Below are positions 1-11,962 of a stretch of DNA of 64,000 nt, piece after piece (position 1 is the first letter of the stretch; each line of letters opens with the position of its first letter). The translations under genes were made by a program, and so were the position numbers. Location of the stretch: positions 496,001-560,000 of the forward strand of contig NC_132931.1 of the NCBI RefSeq assembly GCF_047675955.1, written 5' to 3'. The stretch is from Chlorocebus sabaeus. Taxonomy: Eukaryota; Chordata; Mammalia; Primates; Cercopithecidae. The notes under the pieces are model-generated. The model worked only from the letters and a program-made list of their open reading frames with translations, was not told the origin of the DNA and ran no database searches.

Positions 1-109
1 AATGGCGTAAACCCGGGAGGCGGGGCTTGCAGTGAGCCGAGATGGTGCCACTGCACTCCAGCCTGGGAGACAAAGCAAGACTCTGTCTCAAAAAACAAAA
101 AACAAAACA

Positions 110-140
<31 letters not shown>

Positions 141-149
141 TAAATAAAT
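1..149 (+). mobile_element. Alu 3' portion with A-rich tail
   Basis: The right arm of an Alu enters from outside the window ('gcagtgagccgagatggtgccactg') and ends near 117. It is followed by an A-rich tail that has evolved into (AAAT)n at about 118-149. Confidence 0.9.
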
Positions 150-388
150 TGAGGTCAGGAGTTCTAGATCAGCCTGGCCAACACTGTGAAACCCTGTCTC
201 TACCAAAAATACAAAAATTTATCAGGCGTGGTGGTGGCGCACACCTGTAATCCCAGCTACTCAGGAGGCTGAGGCAGGAGAATCACTTGAACCCGGGAAG
301 GGGAGGTTGCAGTGAGCCGAGATCGCATCACTGCACTCCAGCCTGCATGACAGAGTGAGACCCTGTCTAAAAAACAAAAGAAAGAAAA
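150..388 (+). mobile_element. 5'-truncated Alu
   Basis: The sequence starts inside the left arm ('gaggtcaggagttctagatc') and runs through the right arm to an A/G-rich tail. The 5' end is missing where it abuts the (AAAT)n tail of the preceding Alu. Confidence 0.9.
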
Positions 389-1094
389 GAAAAATAAACT
401 TAATATATTTCCCACATTCCCAGCTCATCTCTGTCACATTTGTTCATGTGATGACACCACTTGTAGCTATCCTAAGACCTCAGAGTGATTACAGAGAGCT
501 CACTTCAATTTCCACCCCAAATTTCAAACGCGTCTGCTATATATTTTTTTCAATAGGCCTCATCTACCTTGCTAAGAAAGACACCATCCTCAAGTTTAAT
601 CTGTCTCCACATCTGCCACAGTGCTGACTGCCTGATCTTATCCTCTGGACTATTGCATTACTTTTCTCTTACCTCAATTCAGTGATCAGAATGTGCTATT
701 TAAAACCCATAAGTGACCTCGAACTCTTCAGTAAAAAACAATTTATCATTGCATTGTAAAAGTTCCAAAGTATTCATCAGAACTGAAAAAAGTGTTGTGT
801 GAGATTCCATGGGGTAAGGAGAGCAGTGAGGAAGCTGTAACCATAACACAGACAAGAAAGTGGCTTTGATACATATGTAGCTGGGGGTAAAAATAAAGAG
901 GGAGTGAGGAACTACTAAATTATAAATAATTATAAAATAAAACAAGCAGAATTTTCTTTTCTAAATTCAGTCAGTTCAGCTGAAGAGCAAGTGTCCTCTC
1001 TCCACATGCACAATCAATGCTATTTCTTCACTCTAAATGTTTCAGTCTCTTACCTGAAAGATGTAATGTTACTCCAATAGAAATGGTTTTCTTG
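389..1094. other. No gene recognised
   Basis: Moderately AT-rich DNA. The short open frames here have no recognisable domain, and I could not assign an interspersed repeat. Confidence 0.5.
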
Positions 1095-1403
1095 ACCTGG
1101 CACAGTGGTTCTTGCCTGTAATTCCAGCACTTTGGGAGACCGAGGTGGGTGGATCATGAGGTCAGGAGATCAAGACCATCCTGGCTAACACGGTGAAACC
1201 CCGTATCTACTAAAAATAGAAAAATTAGTCCGGCATGGTGGCACGCGCCTGTAGTCCCAGCTACTCAGGAGGCTGAGGCAGGAGAATCCCTTCCCTTGAA
1301 CCCAGGAGGCAGAGTTTGTAGTGAGCCGAGATCATGCCACTGCACTCCAGCCTGGGGGACAGAGCAAGAGTCTGTCTCAAAAAAAAAAAAAAAAAAAAAA
1401 AAA
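1095..1403 (+). mobile_element. Alu, full length
   Basis: Both arms are present, starting at 'gacctggcacagtgg' and ending in a run of more than 20 A. The divergence pattern suggests an AluS-age copy. Confidence 0.9.
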
Positions 1404-1735
1404 CCAGTTTTCTCTTAAATGTACACACCCAGCACTGTCCTCTGTGTTTGTTTACCTTATATAAACTTTGAAACAACTCCATAACTTATAAAACATTCTA
1501 AATTTCCACTGGGAAAAAAACAGCTTGGTAAAATTAAAATATTATATGATGTCACTTAAAATAAACAGAAGGAACAATTAATTAAAGAAAATTTTGACTT
1601 AAATAGTTTTTTCTCCAATCAGTAAGTGAGAAAATGGAATGCAATAGTGAAATAAAATGTAATATGCTCACTCACTGTAGAATTAAATCTTCAAATTAAC
1701 TTCTGAGCAACATTAAATTTTATGAAAACACTTTT
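1404..1735. other. AT-rich, nothing recognised
   Basis: AT-rich sequence between two Alus, with no gene-like or repeat signature that I can support. Confidence 0.5.
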
Positions 1736-1750
1736 AAAATTCCTGAGCAG

Positions 1751-2046
1751 GGCCGGGCGCGGTGGCTCAAGCCTGTAATCCCAGCACTTTGGGAGGCCGA
1801 GACGGGCGGATCATGAGGTCAGGAGATCGAGACCACCCTGGCTAACACGGTGAAACCCCGTCTCTACTAAAAAATACAAAAAACTAGCTGGGCGAGGTGG
1901 TGGGCGCCTGTAGTCCCAGCTACACGGGAGGCTGAGGCAGGAAAATGGCGTGAACCCGGGAGGCGGAGCTTGCAGTGAGCTGAGATCCAGCCACTGCACT
2001 CCAGCCTGGGTGACAGAGCGAGACTCCGTCTCAAAAAAAAAAAAAA
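1751..2046 (+). mobile_element. Young AluY (Old World monkey-type variant)
   Basis: Full-length Alu starting 'ggccgggcgcggtggctcaagcc' with 'gagacgggcggatc'. It is flanked by a 15-bp target duplication (aaaattcctgagcag) at 1736-1750 and 2043-2057. The subfamily features are ones I associate with cercopithecoid AluY. Confidence 0.92.
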
Positions 2047-2057
2047 TTCCTGAGCAG

Positions 2058-2324
2058 ATAATATAAAAATATTTCATAAACTTTGGAACAAAAAAATTAT
2101 ATATTTGTTCTCATATGAATAATAGGCAACTAAACAAAATATATATATGTAAAAGGAAGATTCCGGACCCAGGAGACTTGAGATTTGGGAAAAGAAAGTT
2201 TAGCATACAATAGAGAAACTAATTTTGCTTTAAGCATTTGTGAGGTTCCTGATTTGCTAGCAAATTGTCAACTTTTCTGACACTTTTTTTGGTCCACTAT
2301 TTCCTCTCCCATTTAAAGAAGTGT

Positions 2325-2355
<31 letters not shown>

Positions 2356-2509
2356 TTCCTCCTTTATATTTCTCTTACACTTATAATTTATTTTTCAGCT
2401 TAATATATTTGTATATTACATTCAATGTAAATCAAAACACAAAAAAATCTTTATGTGTTCAGTTGGGGACATATACAGGAAATGTGCAAAGAAAAATATT
2501 CAGTAAATT
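2058..2509. other. AT-rich, contains (CA)n microsatellite
   Basis: No gene is recognised. A (CA)n tract of about 30 bp lies at about 2323-2352. Confidence 0.6.
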
Positions 2510-2809
2510 TTATTTATTTATTTATTTTGAGATGGAGTCTCACTCTGTTGCCTAGACTGGAGTGCAGTGGTGTGATCTCAGCTCACTGCAACCTCTACCA
2601 TCCAGGTTCAAGTGATTCTCCTGCCTCAGCCTCCTGGGTAGCTGAGATTACAGGTGCATGCCACCATGCCTGGCTAATTTTTTGTATCTTTAGTAGAGAG
2701 GAGGTTTCACCATCTTGGCCAGGCTGGTCTTGAACTCCTGACCCTGTGATCCACCTGCCTTACTCTCCCAAAGTGCTGGGATTACAGGCGTGAACCACCG
2801 TGCCTGGCC
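2510..2809 (-). mobile_element. Alu, antisense
   Basis: Full-length Alu in reverse orientation with a (TTTA)n-type tail at its left end. A near-identical target duplication (aatat[t/c]cagtaaatttt) flanks it. Confidence 0.9.
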
Positions 2810-3632
2810 AATATCCAGTAAATTTTTATAAATAATGATGTAAAATTCAGAAACTATGACTTCCAATTACATTCCTGTGTGATCTTTATTCTAACTGGCA
2901 TAATCTTCCCATAGTTACCAAAAGCGTAAAAAATGTGAAATAGAGCTTTTGACAACAATAGTCTCCAAATTGTTTAAATTATCTGAACAAATGATTACTA
3001 AATAAGTCATTTCACTGTATTACCCAGTAGTATATTATTACCATCTGTTGCCCCCAGTCTTGATTAAAGTAAAATAGTTTAACATTGGTGGCAGGATAAC
3101 ATTTTATGTACTGCACATCAGTGTTAAAACATTGAAAACCATTTCATTTATTAATTAAAACTAAGTTCACACATAGTCTAAGTAAGGCATTACAAACTCT
3201 GCTATATTCTTCTTGGTCAAAATACAGTCACAAACACTGAATAAGCATTATTTTTTCTCTGATGTAGTTATCTTAGACACTTCCTTTCTCTACTTTTAAA
3301 GACTAAGGTTAATTATTTAGGAAACATTAATTTAAAATACATTTAAAACCTTTCATGGAGGTGTTATCTTTACTTTTCTCTGGTATCTGTAATTTTAAAA
3401 ACAATTTTATTACCCTGAATAATATTTAAGACTTTAAAACCTTTTACCATAATACACTGGTATTTTGATAGACTGGCCAGCTTTTTTATCCCTTAAGGAG
3501 AGATGATTGGTAAAATTATTTATTTCAAAAATTCATAATTTTTCACTCTTGCTTTAATAGAGAAGAATAATTCCCAGAACACCTACCTCATGCAGAGTTT
3601 AAGTAAACCAAAAGGAGCATCTCTCTCTAATT
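2810..3632. other. AT-rich, nothing recognised
   Basis: Low-GC sequence with no open frame of note. It may be 3' flank of the decayed antisense zinc-finger relic at 4.39-4.63 kb, but that cannot be shown here. Confidence 0.4.
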
Positions 3633-3966
3633 CTTTTTTTTGTTTGTTTGTTTGTTTGTTTGTTTTTTTGTTTTTCAGATGCAGTTTCACTCTTGGTGCC
3701 CAGGCTGGAGTGCAATGGTGCAATTTCTGCTCACTATAACCTCTGCCTCACAGGTTGAAGCGATTTTCCTGCCTCAGCCTCCTGAGTGGCTAGGATTACA
3801 GGCACCCACCACCACACCTGGCTATTTTTTTTTTTTTTTTTATTTTTAGTAGAGACAGGGTTTCACCATGTTGGCCAGGCTGGTCTCAAACTCCTGACTT
3901 CAGGTGATCCACCCACCTCAGCCTCCCAAAGTGCTGGGATTACAAGCATAAGCCACTGAGGCTGGC
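3633..3966 (-). mobile_element. Alu, antisense
   Basis: Reverse-orientation Alu with a (GTTT)n tail at 3640-3672 and an internal T-run expansion at 3825-3841. Confidence 0.9.
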
Positions 3967-4384
3967 AGGGTTTTTTTGATACTTATTTTTAAATTTTACA
4001 TTTGCCACTAAGATTCCATGGAGAAATTCATATAGAATGGCCTCTTCCAGCTCTGATGCAGCAACAATAGGCCACATGTTTTCATATAAACACTAGGAAT
4101 GCAGGCATAGCGCCAACAGATTTGAGAGTTGAATTACATCAGTAATAGTTGTTTCTAAAAAGAATCTCAAATAATGACAATACAAAATAAGTATCCATTG
4201 AAATAATAATTATACCTGTCCAAATACCAGAGTCCTTGCTTCTTTGAAACATATAAACAAATAAATTATCTAATTGTTTTGACTTTAGATTATGCTCTAT
4301 AGTAAATATTCTTGTTTAATGTAAAATTTGAAAATTTTAGTGCCTTTGTACTTATCATGGAAATTCTCCGGTTTATTTAGACTT

Positions 4385-4630
4385 GATTTTTGAATACTTC
4401 CTCACATTTATTGCATCTGAAAATTTTCCCTATGGAAGAATTCCCTGTGAATTCTGGTTATTTCTAAGGTTTATATTTTAGATCAAACTCTTTCTACAAC
4501 CATTACATGTATAGTGTTTCTCTAATATGAGTTATCTGACGTTGAGTAAAGTGTGAACAATAAAGGCTTTGCCACATTTTTTACATTGTATTTAAGAGAG
4601 CACATAGAAAGCAAATCTGTTTTATTCATT
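4385..4630 (-). pseudogene. Decayed antisense C2H2 zinc-finger relic
   Basis: Read on the minus strand, the stretch contains 'gtaaaaaatgtggcaaagcc', which encodes the CKKCGKAF-type start of a Kruppel finger. A linker-like 'gagaaacactatacatgt' follows, then a second and a weaker third finger unit. Stop codons and lost ligands interrupt all of them. This is consistent with a fragment of a KRAB-ZNF zinc-finger exon from the same gene cluster, opposite in orientation to the main gene. No intact frame remains and no other exon of it is seen. Confidence 0.7.
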
Positions 4631-4702
4631 AAGACAAATTAATAATCTGTTTTCCATTTTAAAGAAATTGTGAGGGATTTTTTTCTAGCTAGTCATAATC
4701 CT

Positions 4703-5011
4703 TTATTTTTATTTATTTATTTATTTTTTGAGACAAAGTTTCGCTCTTGTTGCCCAGGCTAGAGTGCAATGGTGCAGTCTCGGCTCACCGCAATCTCCGC
4801 CTCCTGGATTCAAGCTATTCTCCTGCCTCAGCCTCCCCAGTAGCTGAGATTACAGGCATGTGCCACCATGCCCGGTTAATTTTGTATTTTTAGTAGAGAT
4901 GGGGTTTCTCCATGTTGGTAAGGCTGGTCTCAAACTTCCAACCTTAGGTAATCCACCCGCTCCAGCCTCCCAAAGTGCTGGGATTACAGACATGAGCCAC
5001 CATGCCCGGCT
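4703..5011 (-). mobile_element. Alu, antisense
   Basis: Full-length Alu in reverse orientation with a (TTTA)n tail on the left. Confidence 0.9.
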
Positions 5012-8000
5012 GTCATCATCCTTTGTATAGACAGATTAGGGGGTCCCTGGGTGCTGGAAAAGGGGTCTCAGGCCCACTCAGATATCCAAGAAGGTTCTGG
5101 TTGGGATTCTTTCATTTAACACAGAAATACTGAGCACTTAACTTTGTGTGATTACTTTTCTAGAACCTTGGCATAATTCAACGACTTCAGCATTTAGATC
5201 TCTGGGCCTCAATTCTATTCAATGAATTAGGCACTCCTTCAAAGTAGACAGACATCATAGCAGGTCATGTCCACAGAATGTGAGATAAGATGCCCAATGG
5301 CTTCTTCTAGATAGGGAGGCACTCTCTCAGATTCTGACCAAGATGACAAATCCCAGGACCAACTATAAGGTGGGTGGAATTTGAGTTCATAACAAGGGCT
5401 TCCCGTCCCCCAGATGTATGGGGGAAATACAAAGACCATGGCTGGGAAGAGGCCGAAAGAACCCTGAGTCTCATGCATCTTATGATTCCCATGGGAAGGC
5501 TGGGGTCTAGGTGTTCTGCAGAATAAAAGGAGTCAAAGAGGCTGCAGATGGGCCTCAGGCCCCCTACTAAGAAGAGAGGAGGCTGGAGCTCCCAGCCAGC
5601 CCTTGACAGACCCATCCCTGTTACAGTCACATCCCAGCTCTGCCTGTCCCCCTTTATCCCACATCCAGGGGGCCCAGAACTGGAGTTTTGATGAGCAGCA
5701 TGCTTCTCATAACGCTCCTTCTGCGGGTGCCATAGACCGGCCTGGGGGGCAGCACGCCCACCGGTAGTCGAGGGCACTATTTGAAGACGCTAAGGTCCCC
5801 TCCCGGTCTTGGATGCCTTGGCCTGCACCATTGCGCTCTGCCTGGCTACGGCCACTGTGGCGGACACCCCCTCGGAACTCCTGGAGAGCGGCAGGTGAAT
5901 AAAGACTCAACCGGCACAAGACCAAGGTCCAGGTTCAGCGGGTTGAGGCTTCGAGGACGCGGAACGGGCACCTGGGTGGAAAGTGGTCACCAGGTGTGAG
6001 TGGCACCGTGGGGCCAGTCCCCGGTTTTGCTGCCCCCGCTTTCAGAAGATCGCGGCTGGAGTCACCTGGGCGCAGCGTTTGATGTGGCACCTGCAGCGGC
6101 AGAACCGACACCCAACCACTAAGACGCTGCAGGGAGCCGGCAAGGAGACGTCTGTCCCCTGTGTTCCCAGGGCCCAGTTCCTGGCCAGCTTTGGCCAAAG
6201 CGAGAGGCTGGACTTCGGAGGGTGAGTGTGAGTGCATGAGCTCATGTTCAGCCCTCCAGTGCCCGGCATGACAAGGTGACACCCTCTGGCGTCACCACTG
6301 CCCCCACCCTGCTTTCATACCTGGCGGGCTGACAGGTCTCTCCCCAGGGATGCGGAAAGCAGAGAGGAGGGGAGCGGGCCGATGTCCCAGGGCTGTGGGG
6401 CCGCTGGCTGTCAAAGTCAGGCGGGACATAGTGGGTCTTCTAGAAGGGTTTGTGGGGCCAGCAGGGGTAAGGCTGCGCGGACCCCAAGCTGCATGAGGAC
6501 CACATCCCCGAGGTGGAGCGCCTACAGTCCCCAGCCGAGCCTGGCTAAGCGCTCCACGTGCCCTCTGCTCCTTACATGGGCCCCAGGCTCCACACGGTAA
6601 GCAGAGAGCAGTGGCCTCGTGGGCAGCTGCCGGACACCTGCCCCCTGGGGACAGCCAATTCCTAGGGGGACCGAAGCATCCTCATCCCTAGCCTGGCAGC
6701 TTCGCAGGAAGGCTGTCGCCTGACAAGTGGTAGGGGAGGGTCTGGGGAGGGGCAGTGGCGCAGCCAACCTGGGTGATTTCTAAGTGAATAAGCTGGGGGT
6801 CCCGCCTCTGGCTGGAGGTTGGGGCGGTGTCTGCCTGGACCTCGGGGGCTCCAGGCTACCAACTGCCTGTCCAGGTTCTGGGCGCCTCCTCCAGACCTCA
6901 TATTCCTCAGCTGTCTGAGAGGACTGATAGGGCATGATATGGCAGGGGTGTTTCAGGATTGGGCCAGATGATCCCCTGTAATCTCTTATTACCCCCTCCC
7001 TCCCGTCCACTTTCCTGCACACGGCCTCCTTTTTTTTTTTTTTTTTTTTTTACCTATTCTGAGTTTGTCATGAGACTTTGTGGAATGTCTCCGATGGGGA
7101 GGTAGGAAAGGTGAAACCCCTTGGCTTCAGTGTTCCTTCCAGGCACCCCTGACTTCAGGCTTTTTAAAAAGCACAGACCTGGCACCACATCCTGTACCTC
7201 ACAGAGTTGCAGAGAACTTCATGCGTTTCCCAAACCAGAACACTTTGATGCTGACTCCAGACCCTTACCTCACCCCAAAACCCAAATGCCTTGGGGTGGC
7301 CACCTTCAGACAGGAGTGAATTTGATGCTTGTTCTCTGGGATTGACCCAAGGCTTATATAATGGAGCACGCCTGCCCCTGTGTTTTGGGGGCGTCAACAG
7401 TAGTGACCCAGAACTGTGAGCACCATTCCCCACACAGAGTACAGGGAACACAGCCCTCTCCAGCAGGCTGGCCTGGCTGTGGCCTGATGGTCATCAGCCT
7501 CGAGGCAAGAGACCCAAGGCAGAGAATGTCTCTTGCCCCCCACTTTCACACTGCAGCCATTTAACTGGAGGTGGTGGCCTCTGTGGGTCCTCCAGCCTTC
7601 AGATTGTTATCCCGGGCCACCAAGAGAAGCTGAAGCACAGGGCCAGTGGGTGGCAAAGTTAGAGACTCTGTGATTGGGAAATATCACTTGAGACCCATCA
7701 TGGCCCATTCGGGACATCTAGGCTCCATCCATGGGCTGTTTTTTCCATGGGGCACTTTGGTTGTGGTCAGCACCCTGTGGGGTGGGGGTGGGGGCACAAG
7801 GAGGAGCAAGTGTTCTGAGATCCACAGAAGTGCCCCATGCTGGGCACAAAAGTTTTGTTCTCTGATATGTGTGGGCATCAGGGCCTGTGTGGGTATGGGT
7901 GGGGTTGCCTCTTTTCTTGACCAAGAAAGAACCATTCCTGGGTCTCCTGGGAGGCTTACGGGCACTCCATGTACCTGGAAGCTGAGTGGAGCATGTGAGG

Positions 8001-8636
8001 GCTCTGCAGGACTCTCCCCTGCTGCCTCCTCCCCAGTGGGAGCCAGGCCATGTGCTCTTAGTGCTGACTCATGCCCAGGCCCACACTGCCCTTCACTCAG
8101 CAGGCTCCTCCCTGATGCCCCCAGCTCAGCTCCTTTTGAGTCTCCTCAGGCTCTTGTGAGCTCTGGGATAGCATCACAGAAGTTGACAACCCTGCTGCCT
8201 GCCCCTGCCTGAACTCAGAGTCCCTCGTGGGCAGGACGGGCAGGTCAGGTCTCAGCTTTTGGCTGAGCACAGGGTCCTTTTGCCACGCCACAATGATGGA
8301 GACACTGGGCAGGGCTGACCTGGGAGCTGCTCTATGGCCCCCCTAGTCTGTCACTGCACCAGATCGAAGCAGTATTTCTGCAGATGGCTTCACCTATTGT
8401 CACTATCCAGACACTAGAACCAACTGGCTCTTGCTCTTGGCCCAGGGTCTTGGGCTGAGGCTGTCATGACCAGCATGTTCTCTGCCATGTGGGAGCCTCA
8501 GGCAGCTCCCAGTGCTGAGTGGTTCCCAAAAGACATGACAGCCAGAACTGGAAGGCTGGAACTCAGGAGTACCCCTGACTCTGGGGCTTCCAGAAAGCTG
8601 GCCCTGAGCTGTGGCCCCTCCTAAAGACAGGCTCCT
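5012..8636. other. GC-rich block, no gene identified
   Basis: About 3.6 kb, clearly richer in G+C and CpG (densest at about 5.7-6.8 kb) than its surroundings and free of Alus. It contains donor-like sites such as 'ggagggtgagtgtgag' near 6219 and a T22 run at 7030-7051. Short open frames occur on both strands, up to 156 aa on the minus strand (5307-5777) and 188 aa on the plus strand (7646-8212). None has a domain I recognise. It may be a duplicated fragment of a non-ZNF gene or a relic promoter region. Confidence 0.4.
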
Positions 8637-8687
8637 CTGAGATCACACCACTGCACTCCAGCCCGGGCGACAGAGTGAGACACCATC

Positions 8688-8725
<38 letters not shown>
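8637..8725 (+). mobile_element. Alu 3' fragment with (AATC)n tail
   Basis: Only the last ~55 bp of the right arm ('gatcacaccactgcactccagc') remain. A pure (AATC)n tract follows at about 8690-8723. Confidence 0.85.
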
Positions 8726-8727
<2 letters not shown>

Positions 8728-9584
8728 GGCTCCTGTGGATATTTCAGGGGTCAAAAGTGGGTCCTTCTGGCTGGCAGGATTCTGGTGATCACTGGGCAGG
8801 TGGGGCTGGCTTAGGTAGGTCAAGCACAATAGGGCCTGGCAGAGAAGTCAGAGAATGGTGTGGCCAGAATGGACAGCTAGACCTTTGAATCTAGGCCATA
8901 CACAGGCAGAAAAACAAGCGATGGTGCAGTCAGCTCAGGCAGGTCTAGGTCAGAGCGCCTGCCAGATAGGAACAGGCACCCCTGCCCCAGACCCCAATCC
9001 CAGAACACCTGCCTGCACTGGGCATTGTCGGGTCTTGGCAGAAAGGCCTGGGGGTGATGATCAGGTGGTGTGTCCCTGGGTCTCAGGCCTCAGTGGCTCC
9101 TTAGCAACTGGGCAGTCACTGGTCAGGGGGAGGGGCCCAGAGATCACTTGTGTGCATCTGCCCATGGGTTGTATTCCCATCCCAGCTTCTCAGCCCTCAC
9201 AGGGAGAGGCCAGGGCTCCCTGCCTGCTCTGTTTCGAGCTCTGACCCACTCACCTGGTGACTCCGATGGCTTCCTCGCCCAAGCCTGGGTCCTCCTCTGT
9301 TATACAGGGGTCCCAGGCTTCCTGCAGACAGAAGCCAACCAGCAGCCACACCCTGTGGGCCCACCTGGACCTCTTTACCCCACTGACCAGTGAGACCCAA
9401 CTGACCAGTCCTGGTGTCCTACTTGTATATTGCCTTTTTACCCAGTGTGTTTCCTGTAATGACTGCTATGTGGAGCTTCCATGTAAGTGCAGAATATAGA
9501 ATGTCCTCTACCCCACAGAGCCCCCACCATGGTCCTCCTGGGGCTGGTTATGCCTTGCTCAACTTGGTGTAAATGACTGCTGTT
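8726..9584. other. Unique-looking sequence, no gene recognised
   Basis: Moderately GC-rich with no convincing exon or repeat. The open frames of up to 129 aa lack recognisable domains. Confidence 0.4.
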
Positions 9585-9719
9585 GGCCGGGTGCAGTGGC
9601 TCACACCTGTAATCCTAGCACTTGGGAGGCCAAGGCGAGTGGATCACCTGAGGTCAGGAGTTCGAGACCAGCCTGGCCAACATGACGAAACCTCATCTCT
9701 ACTAAAAATATAAAAATTA
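9585..9719 (+). mobile_element. Alu left arm
   Basis: Left monomer of an Alu ending in its mid A-rich linker, where a second Alu begins. Similar sequence (aatg[a/g]ctgctgt) lies before 9585 and after about 10029. The two units therefore share one pair of target repeats, as in an Alu-into-Alu or trimeric insertion. Confidence 0.85.
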
Positions 9720-10029
9720 GGCCGGGTGCAGTGAGTCATGCCTGTAAACCCAGCACTTTGGGAGGCCAAACAGGTGGAGGATGAGGTCAGGAGTTTGAGA
9801 CCAGTCTGGCCAATACGGTGAAACCCTGTGTCTACTAAAATTACAAAATTAGCCAGGTGTTTTGGCGCGCCCCTGTAATCCCAGCTACTCAAGAGGCTGA
9901 GGCAGGGTAATTGCTTGAGCTCGGCAGGTGGAGATTGCAGTAAGCCGAGATCACACCACTGCACTCCAGCCTGGGCGACAGAGCAAGACTCTATCTCAAA
10001 AAGTAAAAAATGAATAAAAAATAAAAAAC
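9720..10029 (+). mobile_element. Alu, full length, joined to the preceding arm
   Basis: Complete Alu starting 'gccgggtgcagtgagtcatgcc', directly abutting the left arm at 9585-9719 and ending in an A-rich tail. Confidence 0.88.
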
Positions 10030-11724
10030 AATGGCTGCTGTAGCATGCACTGTTGAGAGCCACCCATCCACATGGCTGACCGACCCTGAGTCTCCTTCCT
10101 TTTTGTTGCTGAGGTCTTTTCTGTTCCCCTGGTCTTCACCTGAACTGCTCTTGAAGCCAAGATGAGGGATAAGTAGGGTGGTGCCGACAGGGGCCCCTCC
10201 TGGGGTAAATCTCAGCTGTGAGGGGGTTGGGCTCACCCCCTCCTGTCATCTCCTCCTCTGAGCTTCATTTCTGCCAGAGGTCATCAAAGTGCAGCCTGTC
10301 CCCACCTGCTCTTCTGTCGCCCATGAGCCAAGGATGAATTTTACATTTCCAAATGGTCGAACGAACCAAAAGAAGACTCATACTTGATGTTTTGAAATTG
10401 GAGTTTCCAGTGCCTATAAGGAAAGTTCTGTGAGATTGCAGCCTCGTGCCTTCATTCACAGGTTGTCTGCGGGAGGCTGCTGTCATGCTGCAGCTGCAGA
10501 TTTGAGTCATTGCAATCGACATGGGTTGGCAAAGCTGCAAATATTGACCCCTAACCATTTTAAGGAAGAGGTTTTTAGACCCTGGTTTGAGGTTTGTCTG
10601 TTGGGACTCTGGGCTCTGGGTCAGATTCTTCCCCTCTCAGGGCTGCTTTGACCTTCACCGGGGTGTCTGTAAAGTGGGGGTGCCATGTGCCTATTGTGCA
10701 GGTGTTAAACCCCAGAGCATCAAATATTGGGGTGCCTGCCTCATGTCACCCACCTCACCTGCAGAGGTCCTAGGAACTGATCCCAACCAGCAGGAGCACT
10801 TGGTGTTTGGTAACAGAGACACCACGGAGCTAAGTTGATACCTGCATCGAGGTTGTCCCCTGGGGCTCACTCTCTAGGTCAAGGATGGTACAGGGCTGAT
10901 GTCCTGAATCCCATTCTGGTGGAGCCTCAGACACTACAGGTGCTGAATGAGCTGCTGGCCTGCTGGGATAGGGGCGGCAGCTGGCAGACGTGGTTGTAGC
11001 TGCAGGACATTAAGGCAGCTGTGAGGCTACTGGGAGTCACACCTCAGGTCTCACTCCCAGTACCTGCCCAGCTGGAGTATTTGTGCCCCAGTGGTTACTA
11101 TGAACAGGACCTGACACTGGCCAGGGAGCTATAGCCACAGGCTCTCTGCAGCTGGCCACAAAAAAAGAGTCTTCTCCTCCCCTATGCTAATTTACTGGAT
11201 CCTCTTCTCTCATTCTCACTTAACCACTTCATTGCCTGAAAGCAGACCCAAAATAGCTCCTTGGACTGAAAATAGTCATTTTTTTCAGCCACCTATAGTG
11301 GCTACATCTCCTGGAGAACTTTGATTTTCTAGACACAGAGGGAAGGACGGGATACTGACAGGGCCTGGGTGGAAGATGCTGAAGGGGCCTTGTGGGGAAG
11401 GGAGGGAGTAGGGGTCCAACCTCCTGGGGCCTTTCCCCTAAGAGGCTCCCTCCTCTCCTCCAATCCCATGCTGCTCCAATCTGTTCTCAGAGTTAGATAG
11501 ATACAAGCAGCCCTCCTCCAAAGATTGGTCCTTGATTTCATCCCCTATTCATACCCTTTATTGAGATGGGTCTCCTCTTTCTCTGTGTATCAAACCCTCC
11601 CAATACATCTAAGATGAAGAGAATGGAGCCAGGCAGTGTGCTGCCCAGGGAATCCTCTAACCCCTGGCCCGTGGATAAACCCCATCCCCACCCCCTCTCA
11701 TGCTGCACTGCCACCAGGGTCAGG
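10030..11724. other. No gene recognised
   Basis: Mixed-composition DNA with short frames only. I see no convincing exon, RNA gene or assignable repeat. Confidence 0.4.
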
Positions 11725-11962
11725 TTTTGGTATCAGGATGATGCTGGCCTCACTAAATGAGTTAGGGAGGAGTCCCTCTTTGTCAATTGTTTGGAATAGT
11801 TTCAGAAGAAATGGTACCAGTTACTCTTTGTACCTCTGGTAGAATTTGGCGGTGAAAACATCTGGTCCTGGGTTTTTTTGGTTAGTAAGCTATTTATTAT
11901 TGCCTCAGTTTTAGAACTTGTTATTGGCTTACTCAAAGATTCAACTTCTTCAAAAAAATTTC
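11725..11962 (-). mobile_element. L1 fragment (ORF2 region), antisense
   Basis: The stretch 'ggtatcaggatgatgctggc...' through 'gagattcaacttcttc' matches the familiar antisense of the L1 ORF2 reverse-transcriptase region. Both ends are truncated. Confidence 0.8.

Noticed and set aside
5307..5777. 156-aa minus-strand open frame
   Set aside because: It has no recognisable domain, no clear splice or promoter context, and overlapping frames on the other strand. GC-rich DNA yields such frames by chance.
7646..8212. 188-aa plus-strand open frame
   Set aside because: It is low-complexity Ser/Pro/Ala-rich with no domain or conserved exon features.
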